Positions 34,045 through 42,754 are shown, counted from the first letter of the stretch. The stretch is DNA of 64,000 nt from Nocardioides_C sp963700955 (GCA_963700955.1 CAVOZH010000009.1:268086-332085); one strand, 5' to 3'. Numbers and translations: made by a program. Notes: a model not told the origin generated them from the sequence alone.

Positions 34045-35667
34045 TCAGGCGCCCGCGGGCTCGAGGTCGGCGGCGCGCGGCTCGAGCTCGTCCGCGCGCT
34101 CGATGGTCGTCCGCAGCGGCACCTCACGGATCATCAGGATCGCGACGAAGGCCAGCGCCGCGAACGGGGTCGCGAGCAGGAAGATGTGCCCCGTCGCATC
34201 CGCGAAGGCGGTCTGGAACACCGCGCGGACCGGAGCCGGGAGAGTCGACATGTCCGGGATGGACGCACCGCCTCCCTCGGGAGGGGTGATGCCGAGCTTG
34301 GCGAGACCTTCGAGGACCCCGGAGCTGACCTTGTGCCCGAGCGCGGTGCCGAGCGCGGAGACCCCGATGGAGCCGCCCATCGTGCGGAAGAAGGCGGCGA
34401 GCGAGCTCGCGGCACCCATGTCCTTCTGGGCAGCGTTGTTCTGGACCACGAGGACGAGGTTCTGGTTCACCGCGCCCACGCCGATGCCGAGCACCGCCAT
34501 GTAGAGGCCCACCTCGACCAGGCCGATCGAGCCGTCGATCGTGCTGAGCAGCCCGAGCCCGACGACGATGAGGACCGAGCCGGCGACCAGGTACCGCTTC
34601 CACTTGCCCGTCGCCGAGATGATCCTGCCGCTCGCGATGCCGGAGACGAGTAGGCCACCGACCATCGCCAGCGACATGAGCCCGGCGTGCGTGGGAGACA
34701 TGCCCCGGGCGATCTGGAAGTACTGCGACAAGAACACCGTCGCGCCGAACATCGCCACGCCCACCATCACGGAGGCGAACACGGCAAGGCTCGTCGTCCG
34801 GTCCCGGAACAGCCGCAGCGGGATGATCGGCTCCTGGACCTTGCCCTCGACGTACACGAAGGCGAGCAGGAGTACGACGCCCAGGGTCACCATCCAGGTC
34901 GTCGTGAACGACTGCCACTCGAAGCTGCTGCCGGCGAGGGAGACCCAGATCAGCAGGATGGAGACACCGGAGGTGATCAGCAGTGCGCCGAGGTAGTCGA
35001 TGGAGACCTCGCGCTTGACGGTGGGCAGGTGCAGGGTCTTCTGGAGCACGATGAAGGCGAGTGCCGCGAAGGGCACACCCACGAAGAACGTCCAGCGCCA
35101 GCCGAGCCAGGGGGTGTCCACGATGAGGCCGCCGACGAGGGGACCGCTGACCGTGGCCATGGCGAAGGCCGCCCCGAGGTAGCCGAAGTAGCGTCCGCGC
35201 TCACGCGGCGGGACGATCGAGGCGATCACGATCTGCACCAAGGCGGTGAGGCCACCGACCCCGACGCCCTGGATCGCACGGGCACCGATCAGGACACCCA
35301 TGCTCGGGGCGAGTCCGGCCAGGAGCGAGCCGGCGAGGTAGATCACCAGCGAGATCTGGACCAGGGCCTTCTTGCTGAACAGGTCGGCCAGCTTGCCCCA
35401 GATCGGGGTGGTCGCGGTCAGGGTGAGCAGCGTGGCGACGACGACCCAGGTGTAGCCGGACTCGCTGCCCTCGAGGTCGGTGACGATGCGGGGCAGGGCG
35501 TTGGAGACGACCGTGGACGACAGCATCGCCACGAACATCGCGATCAGCAGGCCGGACAGGGCCTCGAGCACCTCGCGGTGTGTCATGGGCTCTGCCGTCC
35601 CCGCGGCCTGCGGTTCGGCCTGGCCACCAGGCTGGGTCTGGGGCTCTGTACTGGGTGAACGAGACAA
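34045..35667 (-). CDS. DHA2-type MFS multidrug exporter
   Basis: A 540-residue proton-coupled drug exporter of the EmrB/QacA (14-helix) group. Motif C is in the AAFAMATVSGPLVGGLIVD stretch and motif A appears as GKLADLFSKKALVQ. ISATGKWKRYLVAG is the second-half motif A. The protein ends with a charged cytoplasmic tail after ILMIREVPLRTT. It begins one base after the MarR gene at 35669 ends, so regulator, exporter and second regulator form one operon. Confidence 0.93.
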   Translation of the reverse strand: MSRSPSTEPQTQPGGQAEPQAAGTAEPMTHREVLEALSGLLIAMFVAMLSSTVVSNALPRIVTDLEGSESGYTWVVVATLLTLTATTPIWGKLADLFSKKALVQISLVIYLAGSLLAGLAPSMGVLIGARAIQGVGVGGLTALVQIVIASIVPPRERGRYFGYLGAAFAMATVSGPLVGGLIVDTPWLGWRWTFFVGVPFAALAFIVLQKTLHLPTVKREVSIDYLGALLITSGVSILLIWVSLAGSSFEWQSFTTTWMVTLGVVLLLAFVYVEGKVQEPIIPLRLFRDRTTSLAVFASVMVGVAMFGATVFLSQYFQIARGMSPTHAGLMSLAMVGGLLVSGIASGRIISATGKWKRYLVAGSVLIVVGLGLLSTIDGSIGLVEVGLYMAVLGIGVGAVNQNLVLVVQNNAAQKDMGAASSLAAFFRTMGGSIGVSALGTALGHKVSSGVLEGLAKLGITPPEGGGASIPDMSTLPAPVRAVFQTAFADATGHIFLLATPFAALAFVAILMIREVPLRTTIERADELEPRAADLEPAGA

Positions 35668-35668
35668 G

Positions 35669-36136
35669 TCAGTGGTTCCTGTTTCGGTTGGTGGGGACGT
35701 TCAGGTCGGCTAGCAGCTGGGTCGTGGTAGCGGCGTAGGACACGAGGTCCTCGGCCGGCCACGCCCGGAGGCGGTCGGCGAGCAGGCAGACGAGCCGCTC
35801 CCGGCCGCGGCGGAGGACTTCGGCCCCCGCAGGGGCGACGCCGAGGCGGTGCGCCCGCCCGTCGGACGGGTCCGGGGTCCGCTCGACGAGGCCCTCGGCC
35901 TCGAGGTGGGCGGCCTGGCGGCTCACGACCGAGGCGTCGACGCGCGCGGCCTCGGCGAGGTCGGTGACCCTCGACGGACCGCTGCGTTCGAGCAGGGCGA
36001 GCATCATCAAGGACCCGGCGGAGTGACCGTCGTACACACCCTGCTGGATCTCGCGGAACCATGCCTTGAGGCCGGTGAGGGCGCGCAGCAGCTCCGTCGC
36101 TGCGGCCTCGCGCGAGACATCGGCAGTGGCTGTCAT
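35669..36136 (-). CDS. MarR family transcriptional regulator (first gene of exporter operon)
   Basis: A 155-residue MarR protein with winged helix GPSRVTDLAEAARVDASVVSRQAAHLEAEGLVERTPDPSDGRAHRLGVAPAG. It is the promoter-proximal gene of the MarR-MFS-MarR operon; GGGAGA precedes the ATG. Two copies of GTTGC-N5-GCAAC lie 20-63 bases upstream over the presumed promoter, strongly suggesting it represses its own operon and is released by an exporter substrate. Confidence 0.92.
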   Translation of the reverse strand: MTATADVSREAAATELLRALTGLKAWFREIQQGVYDGHSAGSLMMLALLERSGPSRVTDLAEAARVDASVVSRQAAHLEAEGLVERTPDPSDGRAHRLGVAPAGAEVLRRGRERLVCLLADRLRAWPAEDLVSYAATTTQLLADLNVPTNRNRNH

Positions 36137-36155
36137 CCGGTCTCCCTGGGTAGTT

Positions 36156-36199
36156 AGTTGCCGACGGCAACTTTAGCGGAGTTAGTTGCTTGCTGCAAC
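36156..36199. promoter_or_regulatory. Tandem MarR operators GTTGC-N5-GCAAC
   Basis: Site 1 is the perfect palindrome AGTTGCCGACGGCAACT (36156-36172). Site 2 is GTTGCTTGCTGCAAC (36185-36199). Both keep GTTGC-N5-GCAAC and share the left flank TTA; their centres are 28 bases apart, just under three helical turns. They precede the MarR gene on the minus strand and also lie upstream of the plus-strand RNA promoter. Confidence 0.75.
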
Positions 36200-36225
36200 C
36201 AAAGCGACCTGGGTCACAAATGTGC

Positions 36226-36254
36226 TTGTCCGGCCCAACGGGGAGTCGTACCTT
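36226..36254 (+). promoter_or_regulatory. Promoter of the orphan RNA
   Basis: TTGTCC (36226-36231) and TACCTT (36249-36254) are separated by exactly 17 bases, predicting transcription from about 36261 on the plus strand. No annotated plus-strand gene follows before 41080. Confidence 0.55.
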
Positions 36255-36260
36255 TGACGC

Positions 36261-36490
36261 ACACGAGAAGGGAGGTGGTCCAGAAGTGAATTCTTTACGG
36301 ACTCGTGAGGTGGCTGCTCGCTAGCAGCGCACCGGCCAGCATGACTGTGCTCCCGGCACGAGACCGGTGGGCAGCTGGCAATCCCAAGCAGTCACCCGAC
36401 CCGCAGGTGCTCCGGGACGTCCGCCCGGAGAGCGACCCCCGTCCATGACGGAGGAGCCGCAGACGCCTGCGGGTCGCTCATTTCCCCCTG
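36261..36490 (+). ncRNA. Structured RNA or attenuator leader with no downstream gene
   Basis: This stretch sits in the only gene-free region above 300 bases (36137-36568). After the promoter comes a strong ribosome site AAGGGAGGTGGT (36268-36279) and a 12-codon frame. Behind it are nested perfect helices: GCCAGC/GCTGGC (36335-36340 with 36374-36379), TGACTG/CAGTCA (36342-36347 with 36389-36394; it crosses the first and would form a pseudoknot or alternative), and a three-way junction closed by the 11-bp stem at 36397-36407/36466-36476. The junction arms are CTCCGGG/CCCGGAG (36410-36416/36424-36430) and CCGTC/GACGG (36439-36443/36447-36451). The layout resembles actinobacterial leader-peptide attenuators, but the next gene is on the opposite strand. 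From 36491 to 36568 I see only a weak C4/G4 hairpin. Confidence 0.6.
36286..36324 (+). CDS. 12-residue upstream peptide of the structured RNA
   Basis: GTG 36286 opens a frame of 12 codons (MNSLRTREVAAR) ending at TAG 36322-36324. The extended Shine-Dalgarno GGAGGTGG ends seven bases before it, the strongest such site I see in the window. The peptide has three arginines, which could make translation sensitive to arginyl-tRNA or to arginine-specific ribosome stalling, but this is only a suggestion. Coding potential cannot be proven at this length. Confidence 0.4.
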   Translation: MNSLRTREVAAR

Positions 36491-36568
36491 TAACGCGGGG
36501 TTATCGACGGTCCGCAAGCGGCACACCGCAGGGTATGCGTCCACACTGCTTGGGAAGTGGCACGCGGG

Positions 36569-38521
36569 TCAGGTCGCCACCGGTGCGGTGAACTGCGACT
36601 CGTAGAGCGCGGCGTACGCCCCACCTGAGACGAGCAGCTCCTCGTGGGTGCCCTGCTCGACGATCCGCCCGGCCTCCATCACCAGGATCAGGTCGGCGTC
36701 ACGGATGGTCGAGAGCCGGTGCGCGATGACGAAGCTGGTCCGGTCGGCGCGCAGGGCCGCCATCGCGTGCTGCAGCAGCAGCTCGGTGCGGGTGTCCACG
36801 GAGCTCGTCGCCTCGTCGAGGATCAGCAGTGCCGGGTCGGACAGGAAGGCCCTCGCGATCGTCACCAGCTGCCGCTCGCCGGCGCTGATGTTGCCGCCCT
36901 CCTCGTCGATGACCGTGTCGTAACCGTCCGGGAGGGAGTGCACGAACCGGTCGACGAAGGTGGCCCGCGCCGCCGCGACGATCTCCTCCTCCGATGCCTC
37001 GGGTCGCCCGTAGGCGATGTTGTCGCGGATCGTCCCGCCGAAGAGCCAGGTGTCCTGGAGGACCATCCCGATCTGGGCGCGCAGGTCCGCGCGCGGCATC
37101 TTCGCGATGTCCACTCCGTCGAGCGTGATCCGGCCGGCGTCCACGTCGTAGAACCGCATCACGAGGTTGACCAGGGTGGTCTTGCCCGCGCCGGTGGGTC
37201 CGACGATCGCGACGGTCTGTCCCGGCCGGGCGACCAGCGACAGGTCGTCGATGAGCGGCTCGTCCGCCTCGTAGCGGAAGGAGACGTCCTCGAAGACCAC
37301 CTCGCCCCGCTGTCGCGGCGCCACCTCTGCGCGCACGACCTCGGCCGTCTCCTCGTCGGCGTCGAGGAGCTCGAAGACCCGCTCGGCCGAGGCGACACCC
37401 GACTGGAGCAGGTTCACCATCGACGCCACCTGGGTGAGCGGCTGGGTGAACTGCCGGGAGTACTGGATGAAGGCCTGGACGTCGCCCAGGGACATCGACC
37501 CGCTCGCCACCCGAAGGCCGCCCAGCACCGCGATCACGACGTAGTTGAGGTTCCCGATGAACATCATCGTCGGCATGATCAGGCCGGAGACGAACTGCGC
37601 CGCGAAGCTGGCGTCGAAGAGCTGCTCGTTCTCGTCGGCGAAGACTTGCTCGACCTCGCGCTGCCGTCCGAAGACCTTCACGAGCGCGTGGCCGGTGAAA
37701 GCCTCCTCGATGTGAGCGTTGAGCCGGCCGGTGCGCCGCCACTGGGCGACGAACTGGCTCTGGCTGCGCCGCATGATGGCGCCGGTGACCAGCACGCTGA
37801 GCGGGATCGTGACCAGGGCGACCAGGGCCAGCACCGGCGAGATGTAGAACATCATCGCGACCACGCCGACCACGGTGAGCAGTGAGGTCAGCAGCTGGCT
37901 CATCGTCTGCTGCAACGTCTGGCTGATGTTGTCGATGTCGTTGGTGACCCGGCTGAGGAGCTCCCCGCGCGGCTGCTTGTCGAAGTAGCGCAGCGGCAGC
38001 CGGTTGATCTTCTCCTCGACGTCGGAGCGCATCCGGAACACGGTGCCTTGCACCACGTCGTTGAGGATGTAGCCCTGGAGCCACGCCAGCAGTGCGGACA
38101 CCACGTAGACCCCGAGCGCCAGCATCAGGACCTGCCCGACGGCGGTGAAGTCGACGCCTCGACCCGGCACGAGGTGCTGCATCCCGGCCAACATGTCGGC
38201 GATCCGGTTCTGGCCCTGCGCTCGGGCCGCCTCGACGGCCTGCTCCTGCGTGATGCCGGACGGCATGTCGCGCCCCAGCAGGCCGGCGAAGATCAGGTCG
38301 GTCGCCCGCCCGAGGATCTTCGGGCCGACGACGGACAGCGCGACGCTGAGCACGCCCAGGGAGACGACGGTGAGCACCTTCGTGCGCGCGGGGCGGAGGC
38401 GGCGCATGAGCCGCTTGGCGGAGGGTCCGAAGTTCTCGGACTTCTGGCCGACCATGCCGCCACCGAACGGCCCGTGGCCGCGGCCCGCCTCGACCCGCTC
38501 GGTCTCCTTCATGGTGCTCAT
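36569..38521 (-). CDS. ABC exporter, membrane and ATPase domains, catalytic half
   Basis: A 650-residue half-transporter with an N-terminal cytoplasmic extension, six membrane helices (residues about 55-370) and an ATPase domain. The ATPase has Walker A GPTGAGKTTLVNL, signature GGNISAGERQLVTIARAFL and Walker B ALLILDEATSSVD with the catalytic glutamate intact. A 40-residue insertion between the first two helices (GITQEQAVEAARAQGQNRIADM) is typical of the BmrD/LmrD branch. Its ATG overlaps the stop of the partner gene (ATGA), so a heterodimer is expected. Confidence 0.93.
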   Translation of the reverse strand: MSTMKETERVEAGRGHGPFGGGMVGQKSENFGPSAKRLMRRLRPARTKVLTVVSLGVLSVALSVVGPKILGRATDLIFAGLLGRDMPSGITQEQAVEAARAQGQNRIADMLAGMQHLVPGRGVDFTAVGQVLMLALGVYVVSALLAWLQGYILNDVVQGTVFRMRSDVEEKINRLPLRYFDKQPRGELLSRVTNDIDNISQTLQQTMSQLLTSLLTVVGVVAMMFYISPVLALVALVTIPLSVLVTGAIMRRSQSQFVAQWRRTGRLNAHIEEAFTGHALVKVFGRQREVEQVFADENEQLFDASFAAQFVSGLIMPTMMFIGNLNYVVIAVLGGLRVASGSMSLGDVQAFIQYSRQFTQPLTQVASMVNLLQSGVASAERVFELLDADEETAEVVRAEVAPRQRGEVVFEDVSFRYEADEPLIDDLSLVARPGQTVAIVGPTGAGKTTLVNLVMRFYDVDAGRITLDGVDIAKMPRADLRAQIGMVLQDTWLFGGTIRDNIAYGRPEASEEEIVAAARATFVDRFVHSLPDGYDTVIDEEGGNISAGERQLVTIARAFLSDPALLILDEATSSVDTRTELLLQHAMAALRADRTSFVIAHRLSTIRDADLILVMEAGRIVEQGTHEELLVSGGAYAALYESQFTAPVAT

Positions 38522-40251
38522 GCAGCGCCCTCCGCCGTCAGCTGCGACTCGACGATCTCCTGGTAGGTCTCGCACCCCGCCAGGAGCTCCTCGTGCGTGC
38601 CGCGGCCGACGACCACCCCGTCCTCGAGGACCAGGATCTGGTCCGCGTTGAGGATGGTCGACACCCGCTGGGCCACGATCAGCACGGACGCGTCCGCGGT
38701 GAGAGGCACGAGGGCCTGGCGCAGCCGTGCGTCGGTGGCCAGGTCCAGGGCCGAGAACGAGTCGTCGAACAGGTAGATCCTCGGCCGCTTGATCAGTGCC
38801 CGAGCGATCGCCAGGCGCTGTCGCTGGCCGCCCGACACGTTCGTGCCGCCCTGCGCGATCGGCGCGTCGAGGCCTTCGGGCATCGCCTCGACGAAGTCGC
38901 GGGCCTGCGCAACCTCGAGCGCGGCCCACATCTCCTCCTCCGTCGCGTCGGGCTTGCCGTAGCGCAGGTTGCTCGCCACCGTGCCGGTGAACAGGTACGC
39001 CCTCTGCGGCACGAGCCCGATGCGGGCCCAGAGCGTCTCGGGATCGAGGCTTCGTACGTCGACCCCGTCGACGTACACCCCGCCGGCAGTGGCGTCGAAG
39101 AGCCGCGGGACCAGGTTCACCAGGGTCGTCTTGCCCGCGCCCGTCGAGCCGACGATGGCGGTCGTCTGGCCGGGGTGGGCGGCGAAGGTCAGGTCGCGCA
39201 GAACCGGGTCACTCGCGCCGGGGTAGCTGAACTCGACCCCCCGGAACTCCAGCTCGCCGCGGAGGTGGTCCGGCGTGACGGGGTCGGAGGGAGGTACGAC
39301 GGATGACTCGGTGTCGAGCACCTCCACGATCCGGTCCGCGCAGACCGCCGCGCGCGGAACCATCACGAGCATGAAGGTCGCCATCATCACCGACATCAGG
39401 ATCTGCACGAGGTAGGCCAGGAAGGCGGTCAGGGAACCGACCTCCATCAGCCCTGCGTCGACACGATGCCCGCCGAACCACAGCACGGCGACGCTGGAGA
39501 CGTTGAGGATCAGCATGACCGCGGGGAACATCGTCGCCATCCAGCGGCCGACGGTGATCGCGACGCCCGTGAGCTCTGTGTTCGCGTCGGCGAAGCGGCT
39601 CGTCTCGTAGGGCTCGCGGACGAACGCCCGCACGACGCGGATGCCCGTGATCTGCTCGCGGAGGATCCGGTTGACGGTGTCGATCCGCTCCTGCATCACG
39701 CGGAACCCGGGCAGCATCCGCGAGATGATGAGCCCGACCGTGGCCATCAGGACCGGCACCGCGACCGCGAGCAGCCAGGACAGTCCGAGGTCCTGACGCA
39801 TCGCCATCACCACGCCGCCGACCATCATGATGGGGGCGGCGACCATCATCGTCGCGGCGAGCAGCACGAGCATCTGCACCTGCTGGACGTCGTTGGTGTT
39901 GCGCGTGATCAACGACGGGGCGCCGAAGCGGTCCACCTCGCGCCCGGAGTACGACCCGACCTGGTGGAAGATGCGGGCTCGCACGTCGCGGCCGAAGCCC
40001 ATCGCCGTGCGTGCCCCGAAGTACACGGCGGTGACCGTGCACGCGATCTGGACGAGTGCGACCGCGAGCATCACCGCGCCGGTACGGATGATGTAGCCGG
40101 TGTCACCCGTGACCACGCCGTTGTCGATGATGTCGGCGTTGAGGGTGGGCAGGTACAACGCGGCCATCGTCCCGAGGAACTGGAGGGCGACCACCGCGAG
40201 CAGCGGGTCGCGGTACGGCCTCAGGTAGGTCTTGAGCAGTCGGACGAGCAT
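38518..40251 (-). CDS. ABC exporter, membrane and ATPase domains, degenerate half
   Basis: A 577-residue half-transporter with six helices and an ATPase domain. Walker A is GSTGAGKTT, the signature GGTNVSGGQRQRLAIARAL is canonical, but Walker B reads IYLFDDSFSALD: the catalytic glutamate is aspartate. In heterodimeric exporters such as BmrCD, LmrCD and TM287/288 one subunit carries exactly this substitution and makes an asymmetric site. It is the first gene of the pair, ATGA-coupled to 36569-38521. The likely role is multidrug or lipid export. Confidence 0.93.
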   Translation of the reverse strand: MLVRLLKTYLRPYRDPLLAVVALQFLGTMAALYLPTLNADIIDNGVVTGDTGYIIRTGAVMLAVALVQIACTVTAVYFGARTAMGFGRDVRARIFHQVGSYSGREVDRFGAPSLITRNTNDVQQVQMLVLLAATMMVAAPIMMVGGVVMAMRQDLGLSWLLAVAVPVLMATVGLIISRMLPGFRVMQERIDTVNRILREQITGIRVVRAFVREPYETSRFADANTELTGVAITVGRWMATMFPAVMLILNVSSVAVLWFGGHRVDAGLMEVGSLTAFLAYLVQILMSVMMATFMLVMVPRAAVCADRIVEVLDTESSVVPPSDPVTPDHLRGELEFRGVEFSYPGASDPVLRDLTFAAHPGQTTAIVGSTGAGKTTLVNLVPRLFDATAGGVYVDGVDVRSLDPETLWARIGLVPQRAYLFTGTVASNLRYGKPDATEEEMWAALEVAQARDFVEAMPEGLDAPIAQGGTNVSGGQRQRLAIARALIKRPRIYLFDDSFSALDLATDARLRQALVPLTADASVLIVAQRVSTILNADQILVLEDGVVVGRGTHEELLAGCETYQEIVESQLTAEGAA

Positions 40252-40283
40252 CTGTCACGCACCATCGGTTCTTCGTAGAGCGG

Positions 40284-40982
40284 TCACGGGGCGAGACGCT
40301 CGGTCAGCCAGCGGGTGCCTTCGGAGGTGCGCCCGTCGTCGGCGTGCCACCGGGCGCCGGTCGAGCCTACCGATACGCGTCGGTACCGGAGCCGGTCGTG
40401 CATCCGGCCGACCCGTCCCTGCCAGAACTCCACGACCTCCGGCGCCACGCAGTAGCCGCCCCAGTGTTCGGGACGAGGAACGTCGCCCTCGCCGAACCGG
40501 ACCACGACCTCGTCGTACCGGGTGTCCAGTGCGGCGCGGTCGGGGACGACCTGCGACTGCGGCGACGCCCACGCCCCGAGCTGGGACGCACGCGGCCGCT
40601 TGGCGAAGTAGGCGTCGTTCTCGGCGTCGGTGAGCCGCGTCGCCACCCCTTCGACCCGCACCTGCCGTTCGAGCGCATGCCACGGGAAGAGCAGCGCCGC
40701 CCGCGGGTTCGCGGTGATCTCCTCGCCCTTGCGGGAGCTGTAGTTGGTGAAGAAGACGAAGCCGCGCTCGTCGAGCCCCTTGAGGAGCACGATGCGCGAG
40801 GCCGGAGCACAGTCCGGGCCGGCCGTCGAGAGCACGAACGCGTTGGGCTCGTGCAGCCCCGCGCGCAGAGCGTGGTGAAGCCACCGGCGGAACATGCTCA
40901 ACGGGTCCGGTTCGAGGTCGGCCTCGTCGAGTCCCCCGACGGCGTACTCCCGGCGCAGGTCACTGAGCTCTCGCGCATCCAC
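40284..40982 (-). CDS. pdxH: Pyridoxamine 5'-phosphate oxidase
   Basis: A 232-residue FMN enzyme making pyridoxal 5'-phosphate from PNP or PMP. DPLSMFRRWLHHAL, PNAFVLSTAGPDCAPASRIVLLKGLDERGFVFFTNYSSRKGEEI, RVEGVATRLTDAENDAYFAKRP and WGGYCVAPEVVEFWQGRVGRMHDR are the family signatures in order. GTG 40982 follows the box TAGATT by seven bases (leaderless). It is divergent from citrate synthase, a conserved actinobacterial arrangement, and serC nearby needs PLP. Confidence 0.95.
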   Translation of the reverse strand: MDARELSDLRREYAVGGLDEADLEPDPLSMFRRWLHHALRAGLHEPNAFVLSTAGPDCAPASRIVLLKGLDERGFVFFTNYSSRKGEEITANPRAALLFPWHALERQVRVEGVATRLTDAENDAYFAKRPRASQLGAWASPQSQVVPDRAALDTRYDEVVVRFGEGDVPRPEHWGGYCVAPEVVEFWQGRVGRMHDRLRYRRVSVGSTGARWHADDGRTSEGTRWLTERLAP

Positions 40983-41079
40983 GCATCCGAATCTAGTGCC
41001 CGTGCAGGTCCCGGCGTGACGACACGGAACCGAACCGGCAGAATGCGTCGTTGGATCATCAGCAGACGAAGGAGTCGAC

Positions 41080-42180
41080 ATGACCGAGGTTCAGCACGGG
41101 CTCGAGGGCGTCGTAGCGTTCGAGACCGAGATCGCCGAGCCCGACAAGGAAGGCTCCGCGCTGCGTTACCGCGGCGTCGACATCGAGGAGATCGTCGGCC
41201 GCGTGCCGTTCGAGAAGGTCTGGGGCCTGCTCATCGACGGCGCCTACGACCCAGGCCTGCCTCCCGCCGAGCCCTACAACATCCCGATCCACACGGGCGA
41301 CATCAGGGTCGACGTCCAGGCGGCCGTCGCGATGCTCGCCCCGGCGTTCGGGATGCGCCAGACCTACGACATCTCCGACGAGCAGGCCCGCGAGGACCTC
41401 AGCCGGGTCGCGGTCATGGTGCTGTCGTATGCCGCTCAGGCGGCCCGCGGGCTGGACAAGCCGGTCGTCTCCCAGCGCGAGGTGGACAAGGGAAGGACGC
41501 TCGCCGAGAGGTTCATGATCCGCTGGAAGGGCGAGGCCGACCCCAAGCACGTCACGGCGATCGACGCCTACTGGAGCTCGGCCGCCGAGCACGGCATGAA
41601 CGCCTCGACCTTCACCGCCCGCGTGATCACCTCCACCGGCGCCGACGTGGCTGCTGCGTTCTCCGGTGCCATCGGTGCGATGAGCGGCCCGCTCCACGGC
41701 GGTGCCCCGTCCCGCGTGCTCGGCATGATCGAGGAGGTCGAGAGGCGCGGCGACGCCCGCGACTACGTCAAGGAGCTTCTCGACAACAAGGAGCGCCTCA
41801 TGGGCTTCGGGCACCGGGTGTACCGGGCCGAGGACCCCCGCGCACGCGTCCTGCGTCGCACCGCGCGGGAGCTGTCCGCTCCCCGCTACGAGGTTGCCGA
41901 AGCTCTCGAGAAGGCCGCGCTCGCCGAGCTTCGCGAGCGCCGTCCCGACCGCGTCCTCGAGACCAACGTGGAGTTCTGGGCGGCGATCGTCCTCGACTTC
42001 GCCGAGGTGCCGCCGCACATGTTCACCTCCATGTTCACCTGCGCCCGCACCGGTGGCTGGTCGGCGCACATCCTCGAGCAGAAGCGGACCGGCCGGCTGA
42101 TCCGCCCCTCGGCGGTGTACGTCGGCCCGGGCGCGCGCAAGGCAGAGGACATCGCGGGCTGGAACCCCGACTGGGCATGA
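41080..42180 (+). CDS. citA: Citrate synthase 2
   Basis: A 366-residue citrate synthase of the short actinobacterial CitA type, condensing acetyl-CoA and oxaloacetate. It starts with GLEGVVAFETEIAE and LRYRGVDIEEIV, and contains the catalytic histidines in GPLHGGAPSRVLGM and GFGHRVYRAEDPRA, plus NVEFWAAIVLDFAEVP with the active-site aspartate. AAGGAG precedes the ATG. The stop overlaps the start of a degraded methyltransferase gene (ATGA), suggesting the two once formed an operon. Confidence 0.95.
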   Translation: MTEVQHGLEGVVAFETEIAEPDKEGSALRYRGVDIEEIVGRVPFEKVWGLLIDGAYDPGLPPAEPYNIPIHTGDIRVDVQAAVAMLAPAFGMRQTYDISDEQAREDLSRVAVMVLSYAAQAARGLDKPVVSQREVDKGRTLAERFMIRWKGEADPKHVTAIDAYWSSAAEHGMNASTFTARVITSTGADVAAAFSGAIGAMSGPLHGGAPSRVLGMIEEVERRGDARDYVKELLDNKERLMGFGHRVYRAEDPRARVLRRTARELSAPRYEVAEALEKAALAELRERRPDRVLETNVEFWAAIVLDFAEVPPHMFTSMFTCARTGGWSAHILEQKRTGRLIRPSAVYVGPGARKAEDIAGWNPDWA

Positions 42181-42389
42181 GCGACTCCCTCGAGGCGACC
42201 CGCGCGGTCTGGGACGCCGAGGCGGACACCTTCGACGACGAGTTCACGGGGTCGGGTCTCCCCGCCCGTCGTACCCTCGAGCTCGTTCGCGAGCACCGCG
42301 AGGAGGCGACCCTCCGGCTGCTCCCCGAGCCGGTGTACTGGGGCAAGGACATCGACGACGAGCGGTACGTCGTCGTCAGCACTCACTGA
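42177..42389 (+). pseudogene. Class I SAM methyltransferase remnant with in-frame core deletion
   Basis: The 70-codon frame starts MSDSLEATRAVWDAEADTFDDE, like the first residues of a family of small actinobacterial SAM methyltransferases. It then jumps at once to FTGSGLPARRTLELVREHREEA and ends LPEPVYWGKDIDDERYVVVS, which looks like the C-terminus of the same family. The SAM-binding core (motif I glycine loop onward, about 120-140 residues) is absent. Both ends are joined in frame without a stop, and the start still overlaps citA by ATGA. It cannot bind SAM as it stands. The alternative is a genuine short protein of unknown role. Confidence 0.65.
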
Positions 42390-42431
42390 CGTCCACCGCT
42401 GGGAGAACGGTGTGCGGGCGGCCCGCCTGCC

Positions 42432-42584
42432 TCAGAGGGTGCGGTGACGAGGGATCTCGCGAGACCCGGTGATCCCGAACGCCTTGTCGAGCTCGCGGTC
42501 CCAGGCCACGACCTGCTGATGGCGATGGACGAGCAGGCAGCAGGCGGCGACGAGCACGGCCGCGAGTAGTAGGAACATTTCCAT
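42432..42584 (-). CDS. Small single-pass membrane protein
   Basis: A 50-residue frame with one membrane helix (MFLLLAAVLVAACCLLV) followed by a basic-acidic tail WDRELDKAFGITGSREIPRHRTL. Composition and layout resemble small membrane proteins found in related actinobacteria. ATG 42584 has only a weak G-rich site upstream. The longer extension to 42794 in the same frame is low-complexity and unlikely. Function unknown. Confidence 0.5.
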   Translation of the reverse strand: MEMFLLLAAVLVAACCLLVHRHQQVVAWDRELDKAFGITGSREIPRHRTL

Positions 42585-42754
42585 GACGTGAACCCCGTGT
42601 TCTGCGTGCCGGACGGATCGCGAGGGAGTCCGGCCTCCCCCCACGCTTCGACCGTACGACGGACGTGGCCCACCGTCAGCGATATCCGCAGATGTGACCG
42701 GTCTCTCCCGGTTTGTCCGACCTGCGACCCGTGAGAGGCGCTGGCTGGGGTGCG

